A stretch of 64,000 nt of DNA, from positions 177,972,266 through 178,036,265 of the forward strand of contig OY986435.1 of NCBI GenBank assembly GCA_963920525.1. Direction: 5' to 3'. Position numbers and translations under genes: made by a program. Shown here one piece after another: positions 49,401-59,456 of this stretch. The stretch comes from Dichetophora obliterata (lineage: Eukaryota > Arthropoda > Insecta > Diptera > Sciomyzidae). Position 1 is the first letter of the stretch. Each line of letters begins with the position of its first letter. Below the pieces are notes generated by a model. The model did not search any database and was not told the DNA's origin. It saw only the letters and a list, made by a program, of their open reading frames with translations.

Positions 49401-49629
49401 GCAAATAATTTTTTTTATTGAAAGGAAACAAAAGTACTTTCATACACATAAGAAAAAAATGTAATATAAAAAAAGGATTACTTGAATATTGAAGTTTATA
49501 ATAATTAATTGAAGTTTACTTTAATAATAAATGAGATAATTTTTTATTTTGCTAAACTTATATATTTGAATTAAATGACTGTTGCAAGAAATTTTTACTA
49601 AAAGTTTCGGCTAGTTCGGCTATTCGGCT

Positions 49630-50190
49630 TCAATTTGGCCGTCTTTGAACACGTTCAATTCGGTCAGATGACACTGAGCAAAAAGGATAACATAGAAAAT
49701 AGAAATATTCTAAAATTGATTTTACAATGGCATTATATAGCGAAATGAGAGAAAAAGGATCATTAAATTCTTTTGAGTTTCTAGTAATGAAACCCAGCAT
49801 GGAGTTAGCTTTAGCGATCATTTAATCAATATGATTATAGAAGCTCAGCTAATGATCAAGGAAAACACCTAAATCTTTTATTTCTGTTTATCTTGATAAC
49901 GTTACTTCGTCGAGCTTATACGGTTACAGTAACGGATGTAAATTTCTATAAAAAGAAAAACATTGACATTTTGCAATATTAAGTGGCAAAAAATTATCCC
50001 TGCACCAAGTAGATAACCTCTCTAAATCTTACTCAAGTTCTGAGCATTTGGAAGATGGTTTCAGACAAGAAAAAAAAGGATTGTCATCAGCATACATTTA
50101 ACACTGTGAGAACTTTAGAATCTTAGGTATTTCATTAACAAATAATAAAAACAGAACAGGTCCTTATTTGAGGGACGCCAGAAGTAACAT
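49630..50190 (-). pseudogene. Non-LTR reverse transcriptase remnant
   Basis: On the minus strand, SGVPQ-like sequence near 50185, a YADD box at 50083-50094 and a later segment KANSMLGFITRNSKEFNDPF with ERVQRR match the layout of the Jockey-like element at 2624-4579. Several frame breaks. It lies inside the element with 190-bp inverted ends. Confidence 0.7.
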
Positions 50191-50497
50191 AGATAACATC
50201 TAAATGCACTTTGCCCTAAAGCATTTGATCGATTACTACTGTTAGAATGCATTGTTTTGTTAGTTATCCGTGGCCTACGACCACGTTCAGATATCTTCTG
50301 AAAATCACTATGAATTAGTATTATATACAATAAAATGTATTATGTGTAAGTTGTTTATATAATAGACAAAAAATATTGAATAGTTTGTACATAAGAATTT
50401 CAGATGAGAATATTTTCTTGTTTCATACTTCTTATAGCGTACTTTGTAGTGGTCGGGCTTTAGTTTTTTTAACTAATTTTTTATTTAAGTTATTTTA

Positions 50498-51565
50498 GGG
50501 CGTAGGAAAAGTAGAAGTGGAATCTCCTAAACAACCCAGAGTTGTGCTATCGAATAGCTTTGGAATTATAGGTCGTACAGCAACCTCAACGTATACATGC
50601 AATTTCACTGATTTCATTTTATGAGCATTTTAAAGAGGCGTGGCACCTCATATTAACCCAAATTGGCGATATCGAATAGCTTTTAAGTTATAGGTCGCAC
50701 TGCGTATGAATTCAGTATTCGACCTTAATTTGTTCATGCAGTTTCATTAATGAAAATTTATAGGCGTAGGACAAGGGGAAGTGGAACTTTCCATACAACC
50801 CAGATTTGTGCTATCGAATTGCTTTGGAATTGTAGGTCGCACAGCGTCGAAATTCAGTATTTGATCCAAATTGGTTCCATTTTTTGGGCGTTGGACAAGT
50901 TTTTTCCTCCTATATAATTCAAATTTGCGATATCGAATAGCTTTTGAGTTATTTGTCGCACAGCGTCAGAATTCAGTATTCGATCTCAGTGTACACATAC
51001 ATTTTCATTGATTACATTTTATTAGAGTTAAAAAAGGGGATATGGTGCCTTCTATACAACAAAATTTATGCTATCGAATAGCTTTAGAGTTATAGGTCGC
51101 ATAGCCTCGGAATTCGGTATTCGACCTCAATTTTCACATGCAGTTTCACTGATAGCATATTTTGGGCGTAGGACAAGGGGGAATAGCACCTCCCATATAA
51201 CCCAAATATACGATATCATATAGCTTTGAAGTTATAGATCGCACCGCGTGGGAATTCAGTATCCGACCTCAATCTATGCATGCAGTTTTACTGAATACAT
51301 TTTATGAGCGTTGGACAAGGAGCGTAGCACTTCCAATACAACATAAATTTGCGATATCGAATGCTTTGGAGTTATAGGTCTCACAGCGACAGTATTTAGT
51401 ATTCGGACTAAATTTACAAATGCAGTTTCATTGGTAGTATTTTATGGGCGTTGCACAAGGGACATGCAACCCAAATTTGTGCTATCGAGCAGCTTTGGAA
51501 TTATAAGTCGTACATCATCGGAATTCAGTATTCGACCTCAATTTACACAATCAAGGGAGTGTGGC
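50498..51565 (+). repeat. Satellite-like tandem array, ~142-bp unit
   Basis: Eight diverged copies. The anchor G(C/A)TATCGAATAGCTTTGGA occurs at about 50545, 50668, 50810, 50929, 51070, 51212, 51353 and 51481, giving spacings of 119-142 bp with 141-142 the commonest. Each unit also has ATAGGTCGCACAGCGT, GAATTCAGTATTCGACCTCA and GGGCGTAGGACAAGGGG. Units starting GCTATCG and GATATCG partly alternate. Confidence 0.85.
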
Positions 51566-52132
51566 AGCAACGCGCCGGATTTCAGCTAATTTAAATATAT
51601 AAGTTTGGTTTAATAAAAATATATATACAAAGCATTGTACAAAATAAAAATTACGAATTTGTCTATAATTTGATTTATGGTGTTAACGCAAAACATTTTG
51701 GTTAATTTTATGCGTTCGATACTATCATTTTCGATTTTATCATCTATTTTGCAATTACTATTAAAGTTTTATAGCTACTGAAGCCAAAAATTGATAATTA
51801 AACTTCGGAACGAATTTTGTTTGTGTGGAATAAAGGAAAAAAAAAAATCAAATACATATTTCTATATTTATAATACAAAACCTTAAAAAAAAAAATACTT
51901 TCTTTTGTAGTAATAAAAAAATGAACATTGTAGGTGCATACTATTTTGAGTGTGTACGGAAGTGTGTAATAAAAAATAAAATAAAATATTATCTAATTTA
52001 TTATTATACTAAACTTTAATAAATTATTATAAGCTTCAATATTCAAATGATACTTTTTTAGTACTAGTAGTACTTTTGTTTGCTTTTAATAAAAAAAAAT
52101 CATTTGTAAAAACTTAAATTTTTATAATAATG
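51566..52132. other. AT-rich DNA, no gene seen
   Basis: Poly-A and TAATA-rich sequence with no recognised feature. Confidence 0.5.
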
Positions 52133-52205
52133 AATACTTTCGGTTTCGGCCGAATATTATAAAATGGCCGAATATTCGGTTTCGGCCAAAATTCCGGTTT
52201 CGGAA
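52133..52205 (-). repeat. CCGAAACCGAAA block, right (inverted)
   Basis: Reverse complement of the block at 49275-49400, including TAATATTCGGCCGAAACC and GGAATTTTGGCCGAAACC. Confidence 0.75.
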
Positions 52206-52373
52206 AATTGTTTTTCTTAGGCACTCTGTAAAAATCGTTTTTTTAGCATAGCTTGGTTTTTTATTTGTCCGATCATCAAATGCAATACATCGTTTTATAG
52301 GTGCCATCGACCTACAACATCAACTTCGTTTGATGACTTCAGTTACTCAAATTTCTAATAATAATAATACAAT

Positions 52374-52792
52374 AGGGGTATTCACGGGTTGATGCGAAAC
52401 GCAGTTGTGACGATGCAAAAATGCAAGATTGCGAACTTTCGCATCACTCCAACAACAAGCACATTAGAAGCAATTTGGCAAGTCTTCTTGAATTAAACAC
52501 TGCCCAAACCTATTGCGAGAACGCACAAGCAGTGATGTTAAACAGCTGATTCATGTTTTGGCTGTTCTCAAACAAAGCTGCCACCTGGGTAAAACTTTAA
52601 AAGGCTTAAATTTGTACGTTGATTATAACAACTTTTTGTGGTTTTGAAATGAAGTGGCAATATATTTACTGTTCATTGGACATTTAATTTTTATTTCATA
52701 ATTAAGTTGCAATATTGATTTTCAGGCGTTAGTGCGCAAAATATCATGCATTTTCACACTTTTGCAATTCGCAACAACCCGTGAATACCCCT
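52374..52792. mobile_element. 419-bp TIR element, AGGGGTATTCAC family
   Basis: Ends AGGGGTATTCACGGGTTG / CAACCCGTGAATACCCCT, with further inverted similarity (TGCGAA, TGCAAAA). AAT flanks both sides (52371-52373 and 52793-52795), a possible 3-bp duplication of the Harbinger kind. Confidence 0.75.
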
Positions 52793-53756
52793 AATATAAC
52801 GGCCATTTCTGCCATTGGAAGGACTTTGACCTAGCTTGTTTTGATCAATTGTGTCCGTCAAGATTTGCAGATCTTGGCATTAACCACTGGACTACAGACC
52901 TCGCACATGATGTTAAGCTCCAAATTTATATCTTGAAAAACCACCCAAAATTCATAAAAGAAATCCGCCAATCACTTTGAGCTAAGAAACGTCAGTCGCT
53001 CGCTAACAAAGAATTAAATATTTTTGACGATGAATTTATCTTTGCGATTCCATACTTTTCCGTGGTTTATCAACAAAGAAATTCTGGCTTTTGTTTTGAA
53101 CACGCAGCAGCTACTTATAAGAAGATAAATTAATTATTACAAAGATTTTACAAGATATTACAAAGATTAGTCGAATCGACTAACATGAGCTTCACAACTA
53201 CAAAACAACAGCACTTACTGCAACGATGCAATTGCTCATCAGCGTCACCACTGTGCGACTAAAGTATCGAAATTAACCCTTTTCAGATGGCCTGCCCCTA
53301 AGAGACGACTTTTCAAAATTTTGCTTACATGCCACTTTTTTTTATTTCGAAACTGTCCATAATTTTGTTAAAAATGAGTATATCATACTCGCAGATCCGC
53401 AGAATAAACAATATACAACTTTATTACATATTACTAAAATATATGTTTATCAGGGCATTTATACCTCAGGGGGCGCTTTCCCCCCCTAGGTAGTGAATTT
53501 ATTTAAATATCTTTATATTAAATCAAAATGCCATGAGCTACAATAAAAAATTTTTAAAGGAGAGTCAAAAAACTTTATAAATTGTAATTATATGTTGAGC
53601 TCAAACTTAAGGATTTTTTAGTTGTAGGAGTTGTTGTAGGGGTGTAAAATTTAGCAGAAAAATATATTTTGATAAGGTGCATCAATAATCAATAAAAAAG
53701 TCAACTTTGAGCTTATTGTAAGTTACGGCTTTTTTGATTTTATATGACGATATTTT
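52793..53756. other. Unassigned DNA, no gene seen
   Basis: No supported frame or element ends. Confidence 0.5.
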
Positions 53757-53851
53757 CATACATACATACATACATACATACATACATACATACATACATA
53801 CATACATACATACATACATACATACATACATACAGACATACATATTTATAA
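53757..53851 (+). repeat. (CATA)n microsatellite
   Basis: About 20 uninterrupted CATA units followed by a slightly impure end (CAGACATACATA). Confidence 0.97.
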
Positions 53852-54182
53852 ATAAAGCTGATCTAGACCATGCATGCATTTTAAATATTATGTTGTACCC
53901 GTCTCAGTAATAAATTACGATACCATTTCATTAACCCTTGTTTCATAGGCACTTTTAAATACGTATTCTTACACTCAAACAATTTTGTATGTAAATATTA
54001 CTAAAAGCTGCGTCCCTTCTACCAATATTATTCGTAGTTTTCAGTCACTAATAGGATTCGTAGATTGGGCGTAGTTTGGTACATATTAAAAATATTTTAT
54101 TCGTATTCGTACACAAACAAATGTATATTGTACGATACGTTTGTTACATTAACTAATAACGAAAAAAAAACATTATATCTGA

Positions 54183-54250
54183 CCTGGGGTTTGAACCACG
54201 GATTTTTAGCCACGGGACACGAACTCTTTCAGTAGACTACGGCCACCTTA
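54183..54250 (-). repeat. tRNA-like sequence
   Basis: On the minus strand an A-box-like TGGCCGTAGTCTACTGA is followed ~45 bases later by a B-box-like GTGGTTCAAACCCC. Stem pairing is poor, so a tRNA-derived repeat or relic is more likely than a tRNA gene. Confidence 0.3.
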
Positions 54251-54524
54251 CAATCATACATTTCCTTATATTCGGTAATTGTTCAACAAGCCAGGCTGAA
54301 ACAGGGATGATAATTCGAAATTATGGTTTGGTACTAAGCGAATTTAAAAAAGTACTATAAGTACTGAAATAAGAAACAAAAGAAGATTTGTAGTTTTACA
54401 TATTTTTATTAGTTCAACATAAAAAAAAATAAAACGAATATATTAAAGTTTAATGTTCCTGAATTAAAAAATTACGAAATATATATAAGAAACATAAATT
54501 CCTTTTTTATTATTTAAATACTAG

Positions 54525-55005
54525 CTGAACCCGGTGTGCTTCGCTACTCCCCTCGTTATAAAATAAAATTAAAAGTATATATATATTTTTCACGCCATCG
54601 CATTTTCGAAATAAGTCCACCCAGCGCCACCTACCGTGTCCATTTATACACAAATTATTTTCTTGTGATTAAACAAACATACATTCTGAATTTCAGTTAA
54701 ATTGGTCCATAAATTCAAATTTTCGATATAAGTCCACCCCAGCGCCACCTATCGGGTCCATTTATACACAAATTATTTTCTTATGATCAAACAAACATAC
54801 ATTCTGAATTTCAGTTAAATTAGTCCATAAATTCAAATTTTCGATATAAGTCCACCCCAGCGCCACCTATCGGGTCCAAATATAGCCTATGTTACCCACC
54901 GTACCAAGATGAACATTACCTGAAAATTTCATCAAAATCGGCCCAGCCGTTTTGGAGTCCATACGTTACATACATACACACATCCTATTATATATATATA
55001 GATTG
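54525..55005 (+). repeat. Interspersed repeat with 118-bp internal tandem units
   Basis: Opens with CTAGCTGAACCCGGTGTGCT, a start widely seen in invertebrate interspersed repeats, and closes with CCAGCCGTTTTGGAGTCCAT, ACATACATACA and TATATATATAGATT. Between are about 2.5 tandem units of 117-118 bp, each beginning AAGTCCACC..AGCGCCACCTA (at about 54613, 54730 and 54848). The family is not named here. Confidence 0.65.
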
Positions 55006-55053
55006 TATTTTATGCAAGGAACTTTGAATTTGTGTCGTAATTAGTTGATAATA

Positions 55054-56339
55054 TTGGGGGTTGGAATTAATTTAAAGGTTTTTTTTCGGTTTTTGAGCAT
55101 TTATTTAGAAACAACGGTACAATGCATATTATTCAAAGTATTGTCCATCGTTAGCTACAACATTTTCCCATCTTTCTGGCAGCATATGGATTCCGCGCCG
55201 GAAGAACGATTCGTCTTTTGAGGCAATCCACGAATCGACCCATTTTTTGGTATCCTCGTAAGAAGTGAAGCGCTGCTCAGCCAAGCCATGCGTCATCGAT
55301 CTGAATAGGTGGTAGTCGGAAGGGGCTATGTCTGGGCTATAAGGCGGGTGGGGTAGCACATCCCAATTCAGCGCCTCCAACGTTTCCTTGACGGTTCTTG
55401 CAACATGTGGCCGTGCGTTGTCATGTTGAAAAACCACTTTGTCGTGTCTTTTGGCATATTCCGGCCGTTTAACCTTTAATGCTCGGCTCAATTGCATCAA
55501 TTGTTGTTGGTAGCGTTCCCCAGTGATGGTTTCGTTAGGTTTTAGCAGCTCATAGTACACGGCACCCTTCTGATCCCACCAAATACACAGCATAAGCTTG
55601 GCGCCATGAATATTCGGCTTGGCCCTCGATGTTGATGCATGGCCGGGTGGTCCCCACGATTTTTTTCGCTTAGGATTATCGTAATAGATCCACTTTTCAT
55701 CACCAGTGACAATACGATGCAAAAAACTCTTCCTTTTATGCCGTTGAAGCAGTTGTTCGCACATGCAAAATCGCCGTTCAACGTCTCTCGGCTTCAACTG
55801 GTACGGCACCCAATTTCCTTGCTTTTGAATCATTCCCATGGCCTTCAAGCGTTTGCCGACCGTTACTAAGTCGACTCCCAATGATTCTGACAATTCTTGA
55901 AGGGTTTGACACGGGTCTTCATCGAGCAAAGCTTCCAATTCCTCATCTTCAAACTTTTTCGGCTGGCCCGGACGCTCTTTGTCTTCCGTATCAAAATCAC
56001 CACTTTTAAACCGACGGAACCAGTACTCACAAGTAGAAATCGATGGAGCATAGTCCCCGTAAGCCTCAGTAAGCGTGCGTTGTGCTTCAACCGCTTTTTT
56101 CTTCAAATGGAAGCACAAAAGTAAACCTTCCCGCAAATTGCGTTTTGTTGGAACGAAAGTCGACATGTTCACAGAGAAAAAAATATATGTTGTTTACACT
56201 TCAGTGGAATGACACATACTGAAAAATGAAGCTTAGACAATGTGCTTTGAAATGAATATAGTCACAGGTGTGCCCGATGCGATCTATTGATAGTTACGCC
56301 ATCTCTTAGAAAACCTTTAAAACTAATTCCAACCCCCAA
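55054..56339 (-). mobile_element. Complete Mos1-like mariner, 1286 bp
   Basis: Inverted ends of about 30 bp beginning TTGGGGGTTGGAATTAATTT (left) and TTGGGGGTTGGAATTAGTTT (right, read inward), flanked by TA on both sides (55052-55053, 56340-56341). The length equals that of the classic Mos1 mariner. It contains one uninterrupted transposase gene, so it looks young and possibly autonomous. Confidence 0.95.
55129..56166 (-). CDS. Mariner transposase (DD34D), intact
   Basis: 345-residue transposase, the same length as Mos1 and clearly of its subfamily. The start is ATG at 56166 (MSTFVPTKRNLREGLLLCFH). Residues 1-~110 are two helix-turn-helix motifs that bind the terminal repeats, joined to the core by a linker with the mariner motif WVPYQL. 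The catalytic triad is complete: Asp in IVTGDEKWIYYDN, Asp in VFQHDNARPHVA, and Asp in YSPDIAPSDYHLF, with 34 residues between the second and third (DD34D). The C-terminal LPERWENVVANDGQYFE matches the family. It would cut the ends of the 1286-bp element and insert it at TA. No stop, shift or missing key residue is visible; activity is inferred, not shown. Confidence 0.96.
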   Translation of the reverse strand: MSTFVPTKRNLREGLLLCFHLKKKAVEAQRTLTEAYGDYAPSISTCEYWFRRFKSGDFDTEDKERPGQPKKFEDEELEALLDEDPCQTLQELSESLGVDLVTVGKRLKAMGMIQKQGNWVPYQLKPRDVERRFCMCEQLLQRHKRKSFLHRIVTGDEKWIYYDNPKRKKSWGPPGHASTSRAKPNIHGAKLMLCIWWDQKGAVYYELLKPNETITGERYQQQLMQLSRALKVKRPEYAKRHDKVVFQHDNARPHVARTVKETLEALNWDVLPHPPYSPDIAPSDYHLFRSMTHGLAEQRFTSYEDTKKWVDSWIASKDESFFRRGIHMLPERWENVVANDGQYFE

Positions 56340-57074
56340 TAAATAAAATGTAAGTTTATATCAGGTATGCATTTTTTTAATCTAATAATTCTTTAATATT
56401 ACTGTTTTTGATAATTTTTTATAACAACTCTTGAAAAATTTCAGTGTTATAGCAGTATGCTCCATTTGATTTTAAAAGGTATTTTGTTTGTATTAATCTT
56501 GAAAGGGTTCTTACTTGAAGCCTATTTCGACATTTTGTTGTGATTAAATTTTTATAAGAAAAATACGTTTAACTTTAGCCAACGAATAAGGTATGTAAAA
56601 TAATCATTTGATAATTTTTATGTGTTACCAAACATAAGTTAATAATTTATTTTTGAAGTGAAAACTTCTTAAGGCGCGTTGAACGATTTTGGTAGAGGGT
56701 AAATCTGTGGCTTGCGTCATCGTGATTTTCCGAGTAACTCTCGTCATCAATACAGACAGCAAGCATGGCAGAATAAACAGGTAGGGCCGACTCGGGGTGG
56801 AATGAAGTAGAAAGCAGAGAAAAATGAGTTAGTTGTCAAAAACAGCATGTTATCTCGTGTTTCTTTGTGTTCATGTTTTGCAGTTGATTTTTGGTTAAAC
56901 TTGTTTTTCTGCTTATTTGCAAATTGATCACTTCCTCGGCATTTTATAGTTTTATTTACAATGTTTTTATAATATTTTGACTCAAATTAACACAAACTTA
57001 ACACACGTGTCCGCACTATTTACAATTTGAAAACATAATATTCTTATTTCAACTTTTTTATTTTCCACTCTTCG

Positions 57075-58009
57075 TTAAAGGGCCAAACAGACCACACAGA
57101 CTGTTTGCGCAAACACGTGTTTTCCCAGACTGTTTGACAGTTTATTTGGCTGTTTTAGGTTTGTGCAGATGTCTGCGTAAACCGTCTGTATAGTAGGTCG
57201 GTTTCCGTACTCACACTGTGTGACTTGTAAGTCGCTATTTTCTGTTTCCGTACTTTTTGTGTAAGAAATGGGAGAAGAAGAATAAGCATAAAATCGCTCT
57301 CTCGAGTACAGAATGTGCACAGAGCGTGCTAGAACTCAAGACTTCGAGTAAATTAAGAACAAGCATCCATAAGAAGAAGCATCAAGAAGAACAAGCAAAT
57401 GCCAAATGTTTGTTTATGTTTTTCACAAATATTCACAAATTGTGCTGCTAAAAATAAATTTACAAATTGCAGTTTCTTTTGATCTTCCATTTTTTACTAT
57501 AAATAAATTATTTGAAGTAATTTTATAACATAAAAAATAACTTAACAGATTTTATAGCTTAAAAAAAAATTGCTTCACAAACAAAATTACGACAATTTCA
57601 ATTGGCGCTATTTACGTTTGATTCGTCTGCTGTCAGAATCAGCTGTTTTGTGCTCGAAACTTGCTAGAAGCTGTTTCCGTACTTTTGCTAATATTCTCAA
57701 ATTTCATTTTTACTCTCTCAGTTCGAGCTTACCAGAAGTTACACAAATCTTACACAGTGTAGAGTACGGAAACACACCTAGTGAGTAATGAAAATCACAC
57801 CGACTTGCCATAATCCCGAAAGTTTTATAGAGTGAAAACGTGCGTGAAAGAAAATATATAAAAATGGAAGCAGAAAAGAAAAATTTCATAGAATTTGAAC
57901 TAAAAAATCAAGTCTGCGCAAACAAAGTCTGTGTAGTGTATGGTCGTCGTTATGACGAGAAAAAATTCTTGTTTGAGCAAACAGTCTGTGTATTCTATTT
58001 GGCCTTTAA
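57075..58009. mobile_element. 935-bp TIR element nested at level two
   Basis: Ends TTAAAGGGCCAAACAGAC and, read inward from the right, TTAAAGGCCAAATAGAAT; inverted CAGACTGTTTGC blocks follow on both sides. CGTTAA is common to both flanks/ends so the duplication cannot be separated from the terminus. Confidence 0.65.
57194..57780. mobile_element. 587-bp TIR element nested at level three
   Basis: Ends TAGGTCGGTTTCCGTACTC / GAGTACGGAAACACACCTA. TAG at both extremities could be a 3-bp duplication. TTTCCGTACT recurs inside at 57243 and 57670. Confidence 0.65.
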
Positions 58010-59456
58010 CGCGTGAGGGCACTAAGCGAGCCGGACCTACCTGGTTATTCTGCCATGACAGCGAGTAGGTTTTTAAATGACGCTTTTGGATCTTAACTAC
58101 CAGGCGCTCAGCAAGGCATATTGACCAGGTAGGCTCGATACGGAGAGACTTTTAAAAGTACCCCTTATATTCTGTGTTTATTTTGATTCCTTTTTGACAA
58201 TACCTACAATTCTGTCAAAATCATGTCAAACGAAAAAAGCTGAGCGCCTGGTAACCAATATCCAAGAGTGTGTGTTTGAGTTTCATAACCAACATAAAAA
58301 CATTTGTAGTTTTATAAATGTCGCTAGCTTATTCTCTGACTGGGACTATGGTATAATAAGTAATAGGCAGGAGTGACATTTCGTGTTTCAACCATCGAAT
58401 GTCAAATAAAAGAAAACAAAATAGAAAGGAGTCACCTATTGTGGATGGAATGGATGTGAATGGATGTTGTGATGGAGGAGTCACCTGTTATGAATTGCAA
58501 AGGTTTCTCACTCAAATTAAAAAAAAACTGTTGCCAACTATTGACTCCGCTGAAAGCTGCCAATGTGTGTGACACACGCACTTTATATTGTTTTCTTTTG
58601 TGTGAAATTCGATGGTCGCAGCTTCGTTTGCATTTTTGTTTACGTGTTACTCTTTTTTAATATTAATACCCATAATTTAAATATAATGAAATGTTAAAAT
58701 ACAAAAATAATGTGCATTAATGATAAGCCGGATGTATGGATGAACTGAGTCTCGATTCGAAAATAAACAGAAAATAAACTGCACTTTCCTTGCTATATTT
58801 TTTGTTTTCCTTGTAGCAAGATCGCAAATGCGGGCATTAAAAGAGACTTCAAGACGAATCAATCAAAATATCATACATAAAAAATAGAAAATTTATTTTA
58901 TTTTATGAGGATTATTTTTCATTCAATAGTGCTCTCTGTATTTTAGTTTTATATCAGCAATATTCAATTTAAATGTAATAATATAGTTTGGTGTAATTAT
59001 AAAATAAAAATGCTATCTGAATAAAAAATATTTTGAAGGATATAATCAAAGTCTGAGGGAGTGAAAATATAAAAAGTTTTTCCGATTAGCATGCAAATGT
59101 TTATAAAGCAGTAAAGTGGTCCGTAGCAGGACAATGTCTTCCAGGTAATACTAATATTTTATATATAAGTTTTCGCTTCGGTCGGCAGTCCCCTCACTGC
59201 TATACTTTTTTAATTGACCAACTTGAGCCCAAAACTCTGCCATCTTAAAATCTTTTAATTAATTTTAAGTAGTACTGTTTTTAGACAATTTTTGTAAAAA
59301 GTACTGAAATTATTGAGGGCGTTTTGCGGTACTTTTGAAAAGCGAAAAGTACTGAATGCAGTACTTTAGTACTTAATTTATCATAGCTGGGATGCAAGGT
59401 TTTGGTTATAAATTTTTTTAAGCACATCTAATACTAAATAGTACGAAGCCATTAGA

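Larger units (their letters stand above)
48655..50492. mobile_element. Element with ~190-bp inverted ends
   Basis: 48655-48842 and 50270-50492 are reverse complements with few differences: AAAAATTAGTTAAAAAAACT, ACTACAAAGTACGCTATAAG, GAAACAAGAAAATATTCTCA, ATACTAATTCATAGTGAT. The 1.43-kb interior holds a CCGAAA-rich block and a piece of a non-LTR RT, so it is a composite fold-back-like unit. The target duplication is unclear. Confidence 0.75.
56765..58056. mobile_element. 1.29-kb TIR element in family X copy C
   Basis: Ends ATGGCAGAATAAACAGGTAG / CTACCTGGTTATTCTGCCAT. The terminus resembles that of the 173-bp element in copies A and B (AAACAAGGTAG). Most of its length is a further inserted element (57075-58009). 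Confidence 0.65.
56652..59211 (-). mobile_element. Family X repeat, copy C (minus strand)
   Basis: Opens on the plus strand at TTTTTGAAGTGAAAACTTCT with AGGCGCGTTGAACG and closes at CGCTTCGGTCGGCAGTCCCC, TCACTGCTATACTTTTT, i.e. the right and left ends of the family in reverse. Blocks in between match copies A and B (58230-58440, 58500-58620, 58730-58880, 58920-59160). A 1.29-kb TIR element interrupts it at 56765-58056. Confidence 0.7.
54302..59389. mobile_element. Possible large hAT-like element enclosing several others
   Basis: Left end CAGGGATGATAATTCG and right end read inward CAGCTATGATAAATTAAG, both next to clusters of AGTACT motifs (54340-54370; 59270-59375). Flanks GGCTGAAA (54294-54301) and GGATGCAA (59390-59397) agree at 6 of 8 positions. 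If real, it is a 5.1-kb hAT-type element holding a worn repeat, a complete mariner and family X copy C. No hAT transposase was recognised inside. Confidence 0.4.

Noticed and set aside
50498..51565. CRISPR-like array
   Set aside because: Units are 142 bp, diverged and contiguous, with no short repeat plus unique spacer layout; the genome is eukaryotic.
53682..53879. Frame with repeated Met-Tyr-Val-Cys
   Set aside because: It is the translation of the CATA microsatellite.
54183..54250. Functional tRNA gene
   Set aside because: Box-like motifs are present, but acceptor, anticodon and T stems do not pair acceptably; kept only as a tRNA-like repeat.
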